Assembly (NCBI GenBank): GCA_037976565.1
Contig: CP137669.1
Coordinates: 37,040,912 to 37,104,911, forward strand
Direction of reading: 5' to 3'
From: Mesocentrotus franciscanus
Taxonomy: Eukaryota; Echinodermata; Echinoidea; Camarodonta; Strongylocentrotidae
DNA: 64,000 bases
The position numbers were made by a program, and so were the translations under genes. Below the pieces are notes generated by a model that ran no database searches, was not told the origin of the DNA, and was given only the letters and a program-made list of their open reading frames with translations. Position 1 is the first letter of the stretch, and the number at the start of each line of letters is the position of its first letter. Shown piece by piece: positions 1 to 12,223 of the stretch.

Positions 1-328
<328 letters not shown>

Positions 329-435
329 ACCACAAGCCTGGAATAGTTAAATAAATTTACAATAAATGTGTTTTCAAGTCTGGGGCTGGATATATGAGAC
401 AAATATTGTACTCCTTAACCTTACCCTCTAATCAG

Positions 436-3400
436 ACATTGTGCTGTGTGCTGGCTCAGATAAATCAATAGAAGCATTGGATATGAATGTAGGAAAGACT
501 GCTACTAGGATTCCTGATGTTCAGAGCAGAGCTGTACATGCGATAGCCCAGAATCAAGTAAGAAAGGGTCAAACTTAATGACTACTCTCTGGAATTTTTC
601 AAGGCATCAATCCAGTTTTGACCTGTAAGGTTCTCTCTTAAAGCAACTTTTAGAAAGTTACACCTGATTTTGAGATAAATAAAGTGAATAAGAAACACTA
701 AAACATTTTTCTGTCTGAGACAATCCATTTATCTGTTGTAGGTATTGGAGTTGCTGATTTGCAAAATCAATGCAATGTGTCACCAATAGTTAAAGTAATT
801 TTGAGAGGAGATAGTCATTTAACAAATTGTGCTGTCAGCAATGGCTGTGATCAAATGGAAAGGACAATCTAGCACTGCGATGGGTGTAATAGTACATAGA
901 AATTAATTCTAGAGAAATTATTAATATCAAATTTAATGCATCAAGTTATCAGGATTAGTGAAATATGTAAGATAACCTATTGAATGTTTTTGGTTGTCTT
1001 GCTCTAGGGGTCTATGTATGCCAGTCATCTATCTAGCAGCTATGATCTCTTTGCGACGTCGGCAGTCACAGATGGAATTAAAGTGTGGGATCTTAGATCA
1101 AACAGGTGAGACATACCCCCTCTATGGTTTTATGTATGCCAGTCATCTTTCTATGTATGCATTCTCTTTACAAAAGATCATATTTACTCTTCAACAAAAC
1201 ACAGTTGGCATTCTCTAAAACATGTTAACCATTCTATGAATAACATTTACTGTTCTTTGACTTTTATCACCCTATCCCTAATTTTTGGAATGTCGTTTCT
1301 TTTATTTTACTTCATTTTATTTCCAGGAACACAAAGAGCATAAAAATAACAAAAAATAAAAGAATAAAATGTAAACGAATAAAATTAAAGGAACCATCAG
1401 TATGCCTAGGGTTCACTACAAGAGAACAAGCTCTTTAAAAAAAAAGGGACTCTGTTCATTTTGCTCATTTTACACATACCCCATATTGGTTTAGTATTAA
1501 TCAAGGACTCGGATGAATTGTAGATTATCAATGTAAACAAACAAAAACAACAACAAACAAAAACACCCCCCAAAAAAGAAGAAAATACAGTTAATGCCTT
1601 TTACTAATTGCAAGTCATAAGAGAGTGATTCCTACAGACAATATATCTTTTCATAATACATTTTGTTCACTTCCTTTCTTCATATAGAATTTAATCTTGA
1701 CAGTTAATACTCGCACCATATTATGGTATATATTCAACTTTATTCCTCTTTTCTTAACCTAATCCTTTTAAGTAAATTCTCTTTTCTTTCATCTCTTTTC
1801 TTTCATGACCAAGATGTGTGAAGCATTTAGAGGGTCATCTAAACCGAGCGCACCATTGTGGATTACGCTTCAGTCCATGTGGGAAGTACATCGCTACTGG
1901 AGCAGAAGATAGATCAGTAAGTGTAATTGATCGTACAGCAAATGCAATGTTCAATAGTAGATGGAGACTTTGCTCCCACCGTGTGCAGGTCAGCACATGC
2001 CAGATTTGATACTGGGGAAGACGATAAGACAAGGTTTCTCAAAGAGAATGTACAGCAGTGTCAACTAATTCCGTATTTTACTAAACTGTTGTTCAGGTTT
2101 CATGAACTCCCCCGATAATTAGATGAGATCTGTGTAGGCCCCATCATAATCTGATACTGATAGTTTGTTGGTTCGAAACTATTATTTCTATCGTACTTTC
2201 CAGTTCTCGACCCATTGTATTGTATGGGAACCGGAAGTGCCTTTGCCAAATAAACCCATAGCAGGTGCTGCCCTCTATGGCAAATACCATAGTTGCGGGA
2301 GCGAGAATTCATTCAGTACAGTGGAACCTTGTTATAACGGCTAAAAACAATAGAATATATAGGAAGTGGAGCAAATAAAGTTAAACCTTGTTATATCGGT
2401 GTTCTTTATAATGAGGTTCCACTGTATTTATAGTTCGACCCAGATAAACTGCATGCGTTTCAAACAACAAGATGGAGGCACACATAGGCATTCCCTGCGA
2501 TACATACATTTCTAATCTGGTGTTTTGTTGTTTTTGATTGCTTCTTGTTCTCATTGATTAAGCGATTTGTTACTCTTATTTAAATTGAAGGGGAAATACG
2601 ATGATAATAATGATAATTTGTTACAGTTTTGTTTTTGTTTTACTTTTTTATGGGGGAGGGAAGGAGCACTAATCATTCCACTTAAAGAAACCAAGGTTTA
2701 TGCATTACTCTGAATCAAATGCAAATTTTAAAATTAAAGAAGTATGATAAAAGGGAACCATTTACCATATAATTTTTCTTTATATTTAGGCATATGTGTA
2801 TGACTTGAGAGGTGGGACATACATCAGGAAGCTGTCGGGTCACACAGAGGTCGTGTCAGATGTGACCTTTCACCCTCTATATCCTGAGGTAAGATGGAAC
2901 ACTTCACATCGGGGTGGTCATTACAAGGTAGTTGTCAAAACAAAAGGGATCTGTTGTACAAGTGAATGGACCAATTAGTGGAATGATGATGATAAATCTA
3001 TTAAATCATAGAGGGCATTTTACCATTCAAACTTTATAAATGTAAAGTGTCAAGCCCTGGGAATTCGTCATTCACTCAGTTTTAGTAATAAGAAGCTATT
3101 TGACAAGCTGTGTAATTTGTTTGCCAAAAAGCGCTTTCTCCTCGGGGTAGTATTCTTAACCAGTTGGCTTCTGAATGTTTCCATTCCCAAAGGCTTCATA
3201 CAGGACCTACCCAGTTCCTGCGGAAAATTGGATAAGACTTGAACTGAATATGTAGAATGATGGAATTATAGTTAGTAGATTAGATGAATTGGCACAGAGC
3301 ACAATTTTAATGCTAAATTGTCCAATGATTTTTCAACTTTGGTCTACAGATTGTAACAGCAACTTTGGACGGCAAGCTTCGGCTCTACAGCGACAGATGA
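436..3400 (+). CDS. WDR27: WDR27-like WD40-repeat protein, last five coding exons (5' part outside window)
   Basis: Five consecutive exons with consensus splice sites and matching phases: 436-557, 1008-1105, 1814-1916, 2790-2888 and 3350-3400 (TGA stop). The peptide contains IVLCAGSDKSIEALD, then DLFATSAVTDGIKVWDLRSN, CVKHLEGHLNRAHHCGLRFS, AYVYDLRGG..RKLSGHTEVVSDVTFHP, and ends IVTATLDGKLRLYSDR. The GH and WD dipeptides mark several WD40 blades, so this is the C-terminal end of a beta propeller. The order of blades and the GAEDRS/AYVYDLRGG and TATLDGKLRLY ending resemble vertebrate WDR27. That family assignment is from memory of the family, not from a search. WDR27 is a poorly characterised scaffold-type WD protein. 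The gene starts left of the window; the five exons seen show no lesion. Confidence 0.85.
2317..2426. mobile_element. Short MITE with TA target duplication
   Basis: ACAGTGGAACCTTGTTATAA at the left end is mirrored by TTATAATGAGGTTCCACTGT at the right. TA dinucleotides lie just outside both ends. About 106 bp with no coding capacity. Short inverted ends and TA duplication fit a Tc1/mariner or pogo-type non-autonomous element. It sits in an intron of the WDR27-like gene. Confidence 0.75.
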
Positions 3401-3584
3401 CAATAATCGCTTCAATCAGGACTCATTTCTGCAATGTGTATTTTAATGGTGATGGTGATATACCACTCTAGAATGAGGATTGGAGTGAGATTTGCAGGCC
3501 CACAGTATCGTGACTCAACCACATTGTGTATTATTTCCTTGAATCTCCAGTCATCACTCATGGAGGAGGCGCAATAGTTGGTGG
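3401..3584. other. 3' flank of the WDR27-like gene
   Basis: Presumed 3' UTR. No second gene or obvious polyadenylation signal cluster seen before the palindrome. Confidence 0.4.
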
Positions 3585-3830
3585 TGAATTGCCATTTGGT
3601 CTACAATCCAATTAGTCTATTCCCATATGATCTACACCTAGCCCCTCTACTATCCACATGGTCTAATAATCATTTCGTCTACTTATCATTTGGTCTAATG
3701 ACCATTTAGGCTAATAGACAAAATGATTATTAGACCATGTGGATAGTAGATGGGCTGGGTGTAGACCATATGGGAATAGACCAATTGAGTATTAGACTAA
3801 CTGGTTATAGACCAAACGGCAATAAACCCA
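3585..3830. repeat. Palindromic foldback repeat built of 16-bp GGTCTA words
   Basis: The left half (about 3588-3705) parses without gaps into 16-bp degenerate units such as CATTTGGTCTACAATC, CAATTAGTCTATTCCC, CATGGTCTAATAATCA and TTTGGTCTAATGACCA. The right half (about 3710-3827) is its reverse complement in the same order. The outer ends match as ATTGCCATTTGGTCTA and TAGACCAAACGGCAAT. The whole is one near-perfect hairpin of about 240 bp with almost no loop and no coding capacity. Confidence 0.85.
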
Positions 3831-3831
3831 A

Positions 3832-3905
3832 AAGCTCAGTGGTAGAGCAGTGGTCTCGTAAGTCGATGCGCTAGTGCCCTTTGGTAATGCATTAATCCTC
3901 ATTAC
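3832..3905 (+). repeat. tRNA-like SINE head fragment
   Basis: AGCTCAGTGGTAGAGCAGTG resembles the D-stem/box A part of a tRNA. No box B (GTTCRANNC) follows at the right distance, so this is a truncated SINE head rather than a tRNA gene. It abuts the palindrome. Confidence 0.45.
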
Positions 3906-4314
3906 CTAGCCCCTTGGAACGAGCTAAAAAGCTAAAGGTCCACTGGTTGCTTATTTGCAAGCAGACATGTACATGCATGCTTTCGTTTACAGGTAGAGTA
4001 AACCATCAATCCATTCCAGACCAATCCAATCTTTTAAATACACTGTGTGCAGTCATTTCATCTTTGTATATCTTTATTTTTACTTCTTTGTTTAGAGAGA
4101 GAGAGAGAATGATTAGGCATGTTGTGTTTAATAAGATCCTTTGTTACTGATTTAGGTATAAATAATGTCTCTTGGTGTGAAATGTGAATGAAGATATCAC
4201 AGCTTTTAATGAGCTATAGGTTGATTATTTAATGGCTTGGTATCCATTCTCTATTGTGCTTCTTCTTTATACATTTGAAAACAGTTTACAACATTGTATT
4301 ATAGTACAATGCTA

Positions 4315-4640
4315 ATCCTAACTATAATAATAATATAATAATACATTTATAGAGCGCAGAAAACTATCCAACATTAAGTATATATTCTACTGCGGTATAT
4401 ACAAGAGCTCCTGATATGCTTAAATTTACAGTTAATTGAAAAGATGTGCTTTCAGTTTTGATTTAAAGATATTTACAGATGGTGATCTCCTGACATCCAA
4501 TGGTAAGTTATTCCAGAGTTTTGGGGCTGCTCAAGCAAATGCTCGATCACCTAGCGTTATTTTTGTTTTGATAGATAGGATCTGCAGCAACAAAGTATCT
4601 CGGGAACTGCGCAAGTTGCGATTGTGTTGATTAAGTTTGA
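4315..4640. repeat. Dispersed repeat starting with an ATAATA..CATTTATAGAGCGC tract
   Basis: An (ATA)n tract leads into CATTTATAGAGCGC, a word combination that recurs in this window (compare CATTTATATAGCGC at 17667). The following 200 bp stay open in one frame (LKRCAFSFDLK.., LFQSFGAAQANARSPSVIFV) and look like a decayed dispersed repeat, not a host exon. Confidence 0.5.
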
Positions 4641-4832
4641 AATTTAACAGTTCTTTGATATAAGTGGGAGCTTGATCAAGAAAGGTTTATATACAATCAG
4701 CAAGACTTTGAATATTATTCTCTGGCGTACTGGTAACCAATGTAGATTTCTTAAAATTGGGGTGATCCGTGTGAATTTGGAACAACCGCAAATCAGCCTT
4801 GCACAGGTGTTTTGGACCCGTTGCAATCTCAC
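4636..4832 (-). mobile_element. LINE reverse transcriptase C-terminal fragment
   Basis: The minus strand encodes MRLQRVQNTCARLICG, then ITPILRNLHWLPVRQRIIFK and VLLIVYK. This is the signature segment that follows the reverse transcriptase domain in CR1/L2/Jockey-group non-LTR retrotransposons. It is only about 60 codons long, lacks the catalytic core and is a dead 5'- and 3'-truncated copy. Confidence 0.75.
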
Positions 4833-5036
4833 TATTTGAGAAAAATATGTGGCATGTCATAACTCCTAATACACAGGGTGAATTCTATCATGATTTGAGA
4901 ATTTCATCCAGACCGATAATGAGACCTTACTTTGGAGAGTTTCTATCGAGGTTCTCGAACAGATGTTGTAGAAATCTATCATAATGATAATGTTAGACAA
5001 CATAGATTCGCCTAGAAATTCATTTTATCAAGATTC

Positions 5037-5194
5037 CAGGGGCCCGTTTCATAAAATTTGTTATCTATAACAAATGCTGAATTTCTATGACAAATTTGCT
5101 CTCAGCCAATCAGATGCAATGATTTCAGTAGCTTATAACAGTAGCTTGTAACTTGTTATTGATATCAAGTTTTATGAAACAGGGTCCTGATTTA
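5037..5194. mobile_element. MITE with GGGCCCGTTTCATAAAA inverted ends
   Basis: The left end GGGCCCGTTTCATAAAAT is mirrored at about 5170-5190 by TTTTATGAAACAGGGTCC. The interior is AT-rich with ATAACAA/TTGTTAT words. Non-coding, about 155 bp. Confidence 0.75.
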
Positions 5195-6090
5195 AAAAGA
5201 TATCTTCACAGCTGGATGGCTGAATTGTGATAGTTTTACAAATTAAGAAAATCAAGAGTTACAATAAATAGATATAATTCAAATAATCAAGAAATTGAAA
5301 TACCATTTTGACCTCCAGTTGTGAATATGTTTCTGTTATTTCAATGTTTGAATAATCATCATGTTGAAATAGGAATTATGCAGGGTACAGACAATACAAA
5401 AATTGCATTATCAGGTTGGTTAGAACCATTGAGATCTTCATCAACATCATACCAAATGTATGATTTAACTTCAACACAGTACTAGCTCACCTGACCTTTG
5501 ATTGTATTGAACAGTACACATTCATGATAACAGAATTGATTTAATAAAAGACTAGACTCTTAGGATGATCTGCGAAAGAATGAACTATGAAGTATTTGTT
5601 GAAAATGTTATTTCATTAACTGTATCCGTCCATTTTTGTAATTCTTAAAGCAATATTTATTGTATTTTGAATAAAGGTTTATGCTGAGCAGAAATTGCAA
5701 ATTTCCTGAGATGTGCATTGATATATTGAAAATAAAATGTGAATAAGAAAATTTGTAGTTTTGATGCTTTGTATCACTGTCTTCTTTTTCATGGATAATT
5801 ACACATTAAGGTTACAAGAGTTGGAGTGGTTGATGTGAGGGGGGGGGGTAGTCTGAGAAGGAGTGAGAAACAGAGAGGAGGGATCAAAAGAAGAGAAAAA
5901 AGAGAGGAGACCATCACTGGCTTATATTACTTTTTTTAAAGAAAAGATGAAGGAAAGAATAGTGAGGCTCTGATATAGATGGAGGGACGCTTACAAAAGA
6001 GAATGAGAGACAAAGGGAGACCGATTATCAATCATTTGTAATATGAAGGATGTAATAAAGGGCATGGGGGAGAGGGATAAACAGGAGAGA
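5195..6090. other. Intergenic, no gene seen
   Basis: AT-rich unique-looking DNA with a GGGGGGGG run near 5838 and a short (GA)n tract at 6087-6106. No exon with both splice sites and coding bias was found. Confidence 0.5.
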
Positions 6091-6094
6091 GAGA

Positions 6095-6590
6095 GAGAGA
6101 GAGAGAGCTAACTGCCAGCGGAGGAGGGAGGGGGTAGTGAGCACTCATTTTTTCTTCTTCTTTTTTGCCCCCGGAAATTTGAAAATCGCACAGACCGTTA
6201 TTTTTGCTCAGTGGGGAGGGGGTGTGAGCACTAAGTTAAAAAAATCAAAATGGGGGGTAGTGTGCACTAAGATTATTTTGCCAAACACCCCCTAAATACG
6301 CCCTTGCATAGCGCATTATGCCAATATTTTAATGCTCAACCCGTCTCGACGCAGTTGGCCCTATCGTCCAAATTTAGATCAAAACTGAAAATGCATTGAA
6401 AAGTTTAGTTTTATTTAACGAGAATTTAACTCTCATCTCCTTGGTAATGTATACAAAATCGTTGTTCCTGGTGGTCCCACTTCTTTTCTGACAAAACATA
6501 ATGGGGGGGGGATTTGATATGATGTCCCCCTAAGAAAATCGTGGGGGACGTGTCCCCTGCCCCCGGATTGACGCCCATGGACGAAAGCAT
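6095..6590. repeat. CAGTGGCGGATCC-group non-autonomous element, degraded
   Basis: GGTAGTGAGCAC..TTGCCCCCGG and TGCTCAGTGGGGAGGGGG echo the interior of the better preserved copies at 36629-36840 and 51894-52170 (TGCTCACTACCCCC, GAGCGAAAAATCG). The right side ends near CCCCCGGATTGACGCCCATG. Boundaries are approximate. Confidence 0.45.
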
Positions 6591-6594
6591 TTGT

Positions 6595-6790
6595 GTTAGT
6601 AAGTGCCTATGCCCTCATGGTGACCATATGGTAGGACTACTCCCAGGGAGTGGAGATGGTGCACAGTGTGCGTGAATGAATCCGATGACCGGGATAATAA
6701 TATTATTTTGTAAAGCGCTTAGAGACGATATACCGTATTAAGCGCTATATAAATCCAAATTATTATTATAGTATTATAATTATGTCAGTA
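6595..6790 (+). repeat. SINE tail with AAGCGCTTAGAGACG and (ATT)n
   Basis: Contains GTAAAGCGCTTAGAGACG.., TAAGCGCTATATAAATCC and a terminal ATT microsatellite, which looks like the 3' end of a SINE. No box A/B head is present, so it is 5'-truncated. Confidence 0.5.
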
Positions 6791-8130
6791 TTTTAAGTGG
6801 GGAGGCGGTGAAATAGGAGGGGGCAAAATCGATCCTGTGATTCGAAATTTCTCTTCCCCGTAGCAAGTTTGTATTCCTAACATTCGACCTTGGATATCAG
6901 AAATCTTTTTTTTCCTTCCATAATCACCTTTGGTCATAATTATTAACGGTCATTTTGCGATCGGCGGAGCATAATTTTGTGACAAGTTATATAGGTGCTT
7001 TTTGACAGATATTAATCATCTATACTAAATACAAGTGGTTTCAAACTACCTGGAGAAAAGTGGTCATTAAACTTCTTTGTCTTGGTTTATATACTTACAC
7101 TTAGACAGTCGAAAGTAACACCTACTTTCTTTTTCCTATACGATATGAGTTACGTAACTAGATCGTGATTAGTTGAAAGTTAGATACCAGCATTTGCAAT
7201 GCATGTAAGACGTACTGTGATTGGACAGTTACAATTGATCTTTTCATCTGTATTTAGCTACTGTAACATAAATTAAAACATTACAAGGAAATTGAACCAT
7301 TTATTATTGTAAATTTAAAGATGGAAACTCCGGATGGACCACTGTGACAAGTATTTAATGCTAGAGACTTTAACAAAACAAAAACAACAAAAAAGTTTTT
7401 CATGATGGCATGTTACAAGTCTCCTGATTAGTCAAGAGTTCTGTGAAAACCTCGGTGACGTCATGACATTGACAATGTCATTGATATTATGTGTCATTGC
7501 GCAACCAGGGCGTGGTCATTGCGCAATAAAGGGCGCGGTCCCGGGCGTACCTAAAGCGTAAGTAGCGCCAAAAAAGTTTTATGCGCAAGTAAATAATGCA
7601 GTTTGGGTTAACATTAAGAGTAGCGTTAGCGCATTACTTTGTGACAACTCTTGCATAATTTAACGCGCTTTCTTACTTCGCGTTGGCCCTGGTAACAAAA
7701 CTGTCAACAAACCCCATTCTCTTGCAACTTGCGTTTGGAGAACCCTTTGTCAAAATTTTGGCAATTTTCTACTCTTTTCTGAACTCTCAAAGCCTTCTAT
7801 TCAAACCAGCCAGGTCAGTATCTTATCAATAAATAACAATGAATGAACTGGGCGATTTTGAAGAAGATTGAAATAATAATTTGTCTATTATGAAGCAAAA
7901 ACATCAAGCTTCTCATTTTTGATCATGACCAAGAAACGTTAACGTAGTAGGCTAATACAAATAACACGCGGTCTATTGCGTTTGCCATTTTCATGCGTGT
8001 TTCGTATTAAATGGCTTCTCCTTGCCTCTTGAATATCCGTTTATACTTTAATTTCATCCTTTCTCCCGCTCCCTTACCCACCCGTCACCTCTCTAGAGAT
8101 CAACGTTTCTATTTTCTATCGCTGGAAACG
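6791..8130. other. Upstream region of the kinase gene
   Basis: No confident coding exon. Contains ATTGCGCAAC/ATTGCGCAAT words near 7495-7530 and a GC-richer stretch at 7500-7700. The promoter and any 5' non-coding exon of the kinase gene should lie here but cannot be placed from sequence alone. Confidence 0.4.
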
Positions 8131-11100
8131 ATGTATTGCGTTGGACGTATTCGCTCCCCACACCCCTATGTCCTGGGAAGACCTTTACCCTGTATCGGGT
8201 CAGCTTCTCCTGTTGCCATCAAACCATCAATGGCTAACTCCCTGGATGTAAGAAATATAGCATCCTACCTAGTGCTAACTATGATAGAAAATAAAAACTT
8301 GAGAAACATGAAATGCCAACACAAATACTGAACCAAAATACAAAACAAAAAAAAAGTATTATTTTTGTTACAAAATGCAACAGAAAACCATACAGAAGTA
8401 TTTGCAAACGTGCAATTTATTATTTTTCTTTCCTTTTTTTTCCTTCTTTTTCTAACGCTTTTCTTCTTGTTTGTTAATTATTACTATCATTTTAGTATTA
8501 TCATGAAAATAGGGGTATCTCTAATATGATAATATTAATATTGTTATGATACATGTATTATTATTATGATTATTTTTCTCATCATTATCATGAATACTAT
8601 CAATATCATAAATACCATCATTAGTATTATTATACATGTACACTCTTAGTGTTATTATCATCATTGTTACAATCAATTACCATATTTCATCAACATTACT
8701 TCTTAAATCTCATGTCTAAAAACAGAAGCTGTGTAGGTCTCACAGAGACCCGACCTTCTCCTTGGCATCTAACCCTTCTCCATCAACCGATTGCCAGCTC
8801 ACTGGCAAGCTTCTCATAGAATGCCTCAAGAGTTCCTCAGAAAAACAGCAACTCGAGGAACGGCTTCTTGTAAGTCTTTAGTTTAGATTTGAACATGTTT
8901 TTTGTTATCTTTCTACTATAGTACTAGGGACCATAATTGTCTTATCAAATGCAAATAACATAAAGTAAAATAAAATAAAATAAAATAGATAAATTAATGA
9001 ATTAAAAAAAATAATCAAAATAAACATAAAAATTAATAAAGAAATATTCTGTATGTGAAAAATATATGTAATCCCATCATTATCATCATGGCAGAGCCTG
9101 GCATCAGAGCTTGGAGTTAGTTTTGCGGCGACCTCAACGAACTCGTGGAAGACATCAGCCGTCATGTCCGCGAGACTGAGGAGAAAAGACTGGCTGCTGA
9201 GAAGAGGGCGAGGGCAGTAGAACAGAAACATCTTGACTCTGCCATGCAGGTTCAAGTCCTCGAAATGGAGCTGGCTGAGGCCAGAAGACAGAAAGATGCT
9301 GCTGTCAAAGAGCTCCAGGTAAATATATGTTGTTTGTGTCGACAGAATGACAGAGACTGCATAGTTAACTTGCATTACAATACTATTCTAAAAGAAATAC
9401 AATATAATGCAAAATAGTGCCACAAAAGTGCTGAAAAGGACCCTGTTATCAATATTTTACAAGCTGAAAAGGAGTATAAGAAAGCGATGATGTCATATTG
9501 TCATTGAATATTTCTGACTGATTATATTATAATATACCATTATGTTTAGAACTCATACAATTTAAATCATAATAGTAACTGATTGGATTAATAAATAGGG
9601 CTAATAACATTTTCATTATATTCAGGACTTGACTTGGCAACCTGCCCTTGACTCTCCTTCCACCGACAGTCTGACTGCTCGGGTCACTTGGTAAGAATAT
9701 ATTTGTGAAAAAAATAATTAAAGACATTTTCTAAATCATGTTGATTCCTTTGTACAATCTAATTAAAATCTCTGTCTATAAATAGACTATACAAAATATC
9801 ACCGAAAAAAAAATACTAAAGAAAGAACTTACCAACATGAAAAGTGATCAGTCAATCTTTATATTTAAATCTCTCAGGTGTCTGCAGGGTAACTCTCGAA
9901 CACCTTCCTTAGAACCATCTGACACTCGAGTAGCACCCTACCCTCCCTCTACACCACCCTTACAATCCTCCCAATCACCATTACATTCCTTACACTTCCA
10001 CTCTCCCTACTCCCTACAATCCATCTACACCAGAGATGGCACCATATCCCACCACTACACCGGACACAGCACCCATCAACACCATAGCTGTGCCCACCGG
10101 GTAAGAAAAAGGGGGCAATGGCGCTAGAAAGAAGTCACTATTTATTTATAACTAGTTTGAAACATCGTTTAATACAAAATCAATATTTAAAAAAAAAAAT
10201 TCATTAAAAAGTGATATAAACGAAGCTTTACAAAGTACAGGTTTGGTTCATATTCTTTTTCCTCAAATATTTATTTTCTTTCATTAGACTACCAAGATCC
10301 AGTCCAGAGGCTAGTGGATTGGTGCCAGATGTAGTCAACGATCCCCCTTCTGCTCTCACCCCTGCTCAAGGCCCTGTGGCCATCCCTTCTTCATCAAGCC
10401 AAAACCCACGGTAAGACAATATTGACAAGTTTAAACCGATCGTAAAAATGGTAACTCCGATAGTTTAATATGATTTGTTTTAAAAATTAATTCTTTGTAT
10501 GCCTCAGTTCACTTTTCTCTTGTATTCTCCATACCTTGAGGACCCCAATGGAAACAAGCTAATAATCAGCTCTTTGAGGTTATCCCGTCAAGAAATCACT
10601 TTCAGTTTTCATGTTTATTAACACTCTTGATGAATCAAATCGAATCTAATTCAACACTCCCTTTATTTTCTCCAGATCACCATCAGTGGGTCGGGCTGTA
10701 GCCACTACTGTGAGCCTGAGCACTGCAGCTACCCCAGTCACTTCCTATGTGTGGAACATTGATGACCTTAAGTCATTCCATCCAGGAGGTGGCGATGTCA
10801 TCCTGGGCAGTGGGGTCAGTGCCACCGTCCACCTCTTCCGGCACAGAGTAACCGACAAGGCCATTGCCGTGAAAATCTTCCGACTCCCTGATGATATCCG
10901 GAAGATGAACAGGAAGGTTGGTTCATTTGTCATGTATTACTCTTTCAATGTAAAGGAGTGGAAATCATGCACTCTTTCAGAAGTCATATTCGGGACCACT
11001 TTGTGAAAATCCACACTATAAAACCAAACAAATTTGATAAGAAAATAAATAAAATAATATAAACCACTAGGTACTTTCAAGTGGATTAAACTTTAATTTC

Positions 11101-12223
11101 TGAGTGAATTCAATTCCAAGATGAAATGATCCATATAATGCATCCTGAAAGAGTCATTAACTTGTTTTACTTGACAGATGGGCTACATTCTTAAGGAAGC
11201 CGGCCTCCTAGACACCATGGGCCGAAACGATTGCTTCCCAAGCTACCTTGGTTGTCTCGAGACAAGCCCAGGGTATGTTGGCCTGGCAATGGACTTCGTT
11301 GGAGACTCGGCCACTGGAGAGTCGTGGACTCTGCAGAGAGGCATGCGAGAGCTAGTTCTGAGTACCAAACAGTGGTGAGTAACTTGAATATGATTCCTGT
11401 GGGATATACATTAAGGTATCGAAATTGCCGTAGAGTCGATTTCTTGTTAGTTTGTTAGTAGTCTCTGTTTGCTACTTTCTTCTATACACTGATTTATGAT
11501 TACTTTGCATTTTCTTCACTTCAGGCTTCAGCTAGCTCTCAACATCGCAACCTCCTTGGGACGAATTCATGAGATGGGATATCTCATGAACGACCTCAAG
11601 GAGGATAACTGCCTCCTACAGAAGACTCGAACAAGTCAGTGGGAGGCAGTCATCGTTGACTTCGGTCTAGTCTACCCACGGACGTCACCTTTCTTCTGTA
11701 GACTTTCTCATGAGGACAAAGAAAAGTACAGGAGAAAGGTATGTATGGTTCTACATTCCTAGTGTTACATTTGATTGTAAACTTTACTCTGTCATTTCAA
11801 CAGGTCACGTACAAGGTTGTACATGTAGTAATTACCTTAGGGTGATTTTTTTGTTATAGTCTTCCTGATCGTATTGCTGATACAATTTGTAAATCAAGTA
11901 ACTTAAACAAGTCAGTACCTGTAATTAGAATTTACTTTATATTTGTCACCTCCTGCTGAAAAACAGAACATGTGAACTTTAAATTGTTTTGGTTTGTTTG
12001 TTAACAGGAGGTATACGTCCACATTGCCCCCGAGTGTGCCCTAGACGACGTGGGTACCACCATCATGAGTGATGTCTTCCAACTTGGACGACTTCTTAAA
12101 TTGATGGGAGTTACTGCCTACAATGCCGAACTCAATTCCATCGGTAACCTCTGTATGCAGAACTCTCCCATCAATCGACCGACCATCGAAGAAGTCGTCG
12201 ACTTGTTGGAGTGCATGCTCTAG
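8131..12223 (+). CDS. Coiled-coil / protein kinase-domain protein, ten exons
   Basis: Exons 8131-8247, 8726-8869, 9121-9318, 9626-9690, 9878-10100, 10288-10410, 10676-10916, 11178-11374, 11525-11738 and 12008-12223 (TAG). The predicted protein is about 578 residues if one extra base in exon 5 is ignored. Exons 2-3 encode a charged coiled coil (NELVEDISRHVRETEEKRLA..). Exons 5-6 are Pro/Ser/Thr-rich. Exons 7-10 encode a kinase domain with glycine loop LGSGVSATVHL, lysine in AVKIF, catalytic loop MNDLKEDN (aspartate near residue 459, N replacing the R of HRD), VDFG, APE in HIAPECA, and SDVFQLGRLL for helix F. The key K, D, N and DFG residues are present, so activity is plausible. Substrate and family are not recognised. 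In exon 3 only the acceptor at 9120 keeps the frame. The start at 8131 is the last in-frame ATG of exon 1; one at 8011 is also open. Confidence 0.8.

Noticed and set aside
3838..3905. tRNA gene
   Set aside because: The D-arm-like head is not followed by a T-arm with GTTCRANNC.
8905..9375. 156-codon minus-strand frame over kinase exon 3
   Set aside because: Antisense of the coiled-coil exon and AT-rich intron; hydrophobic run from poly-T.
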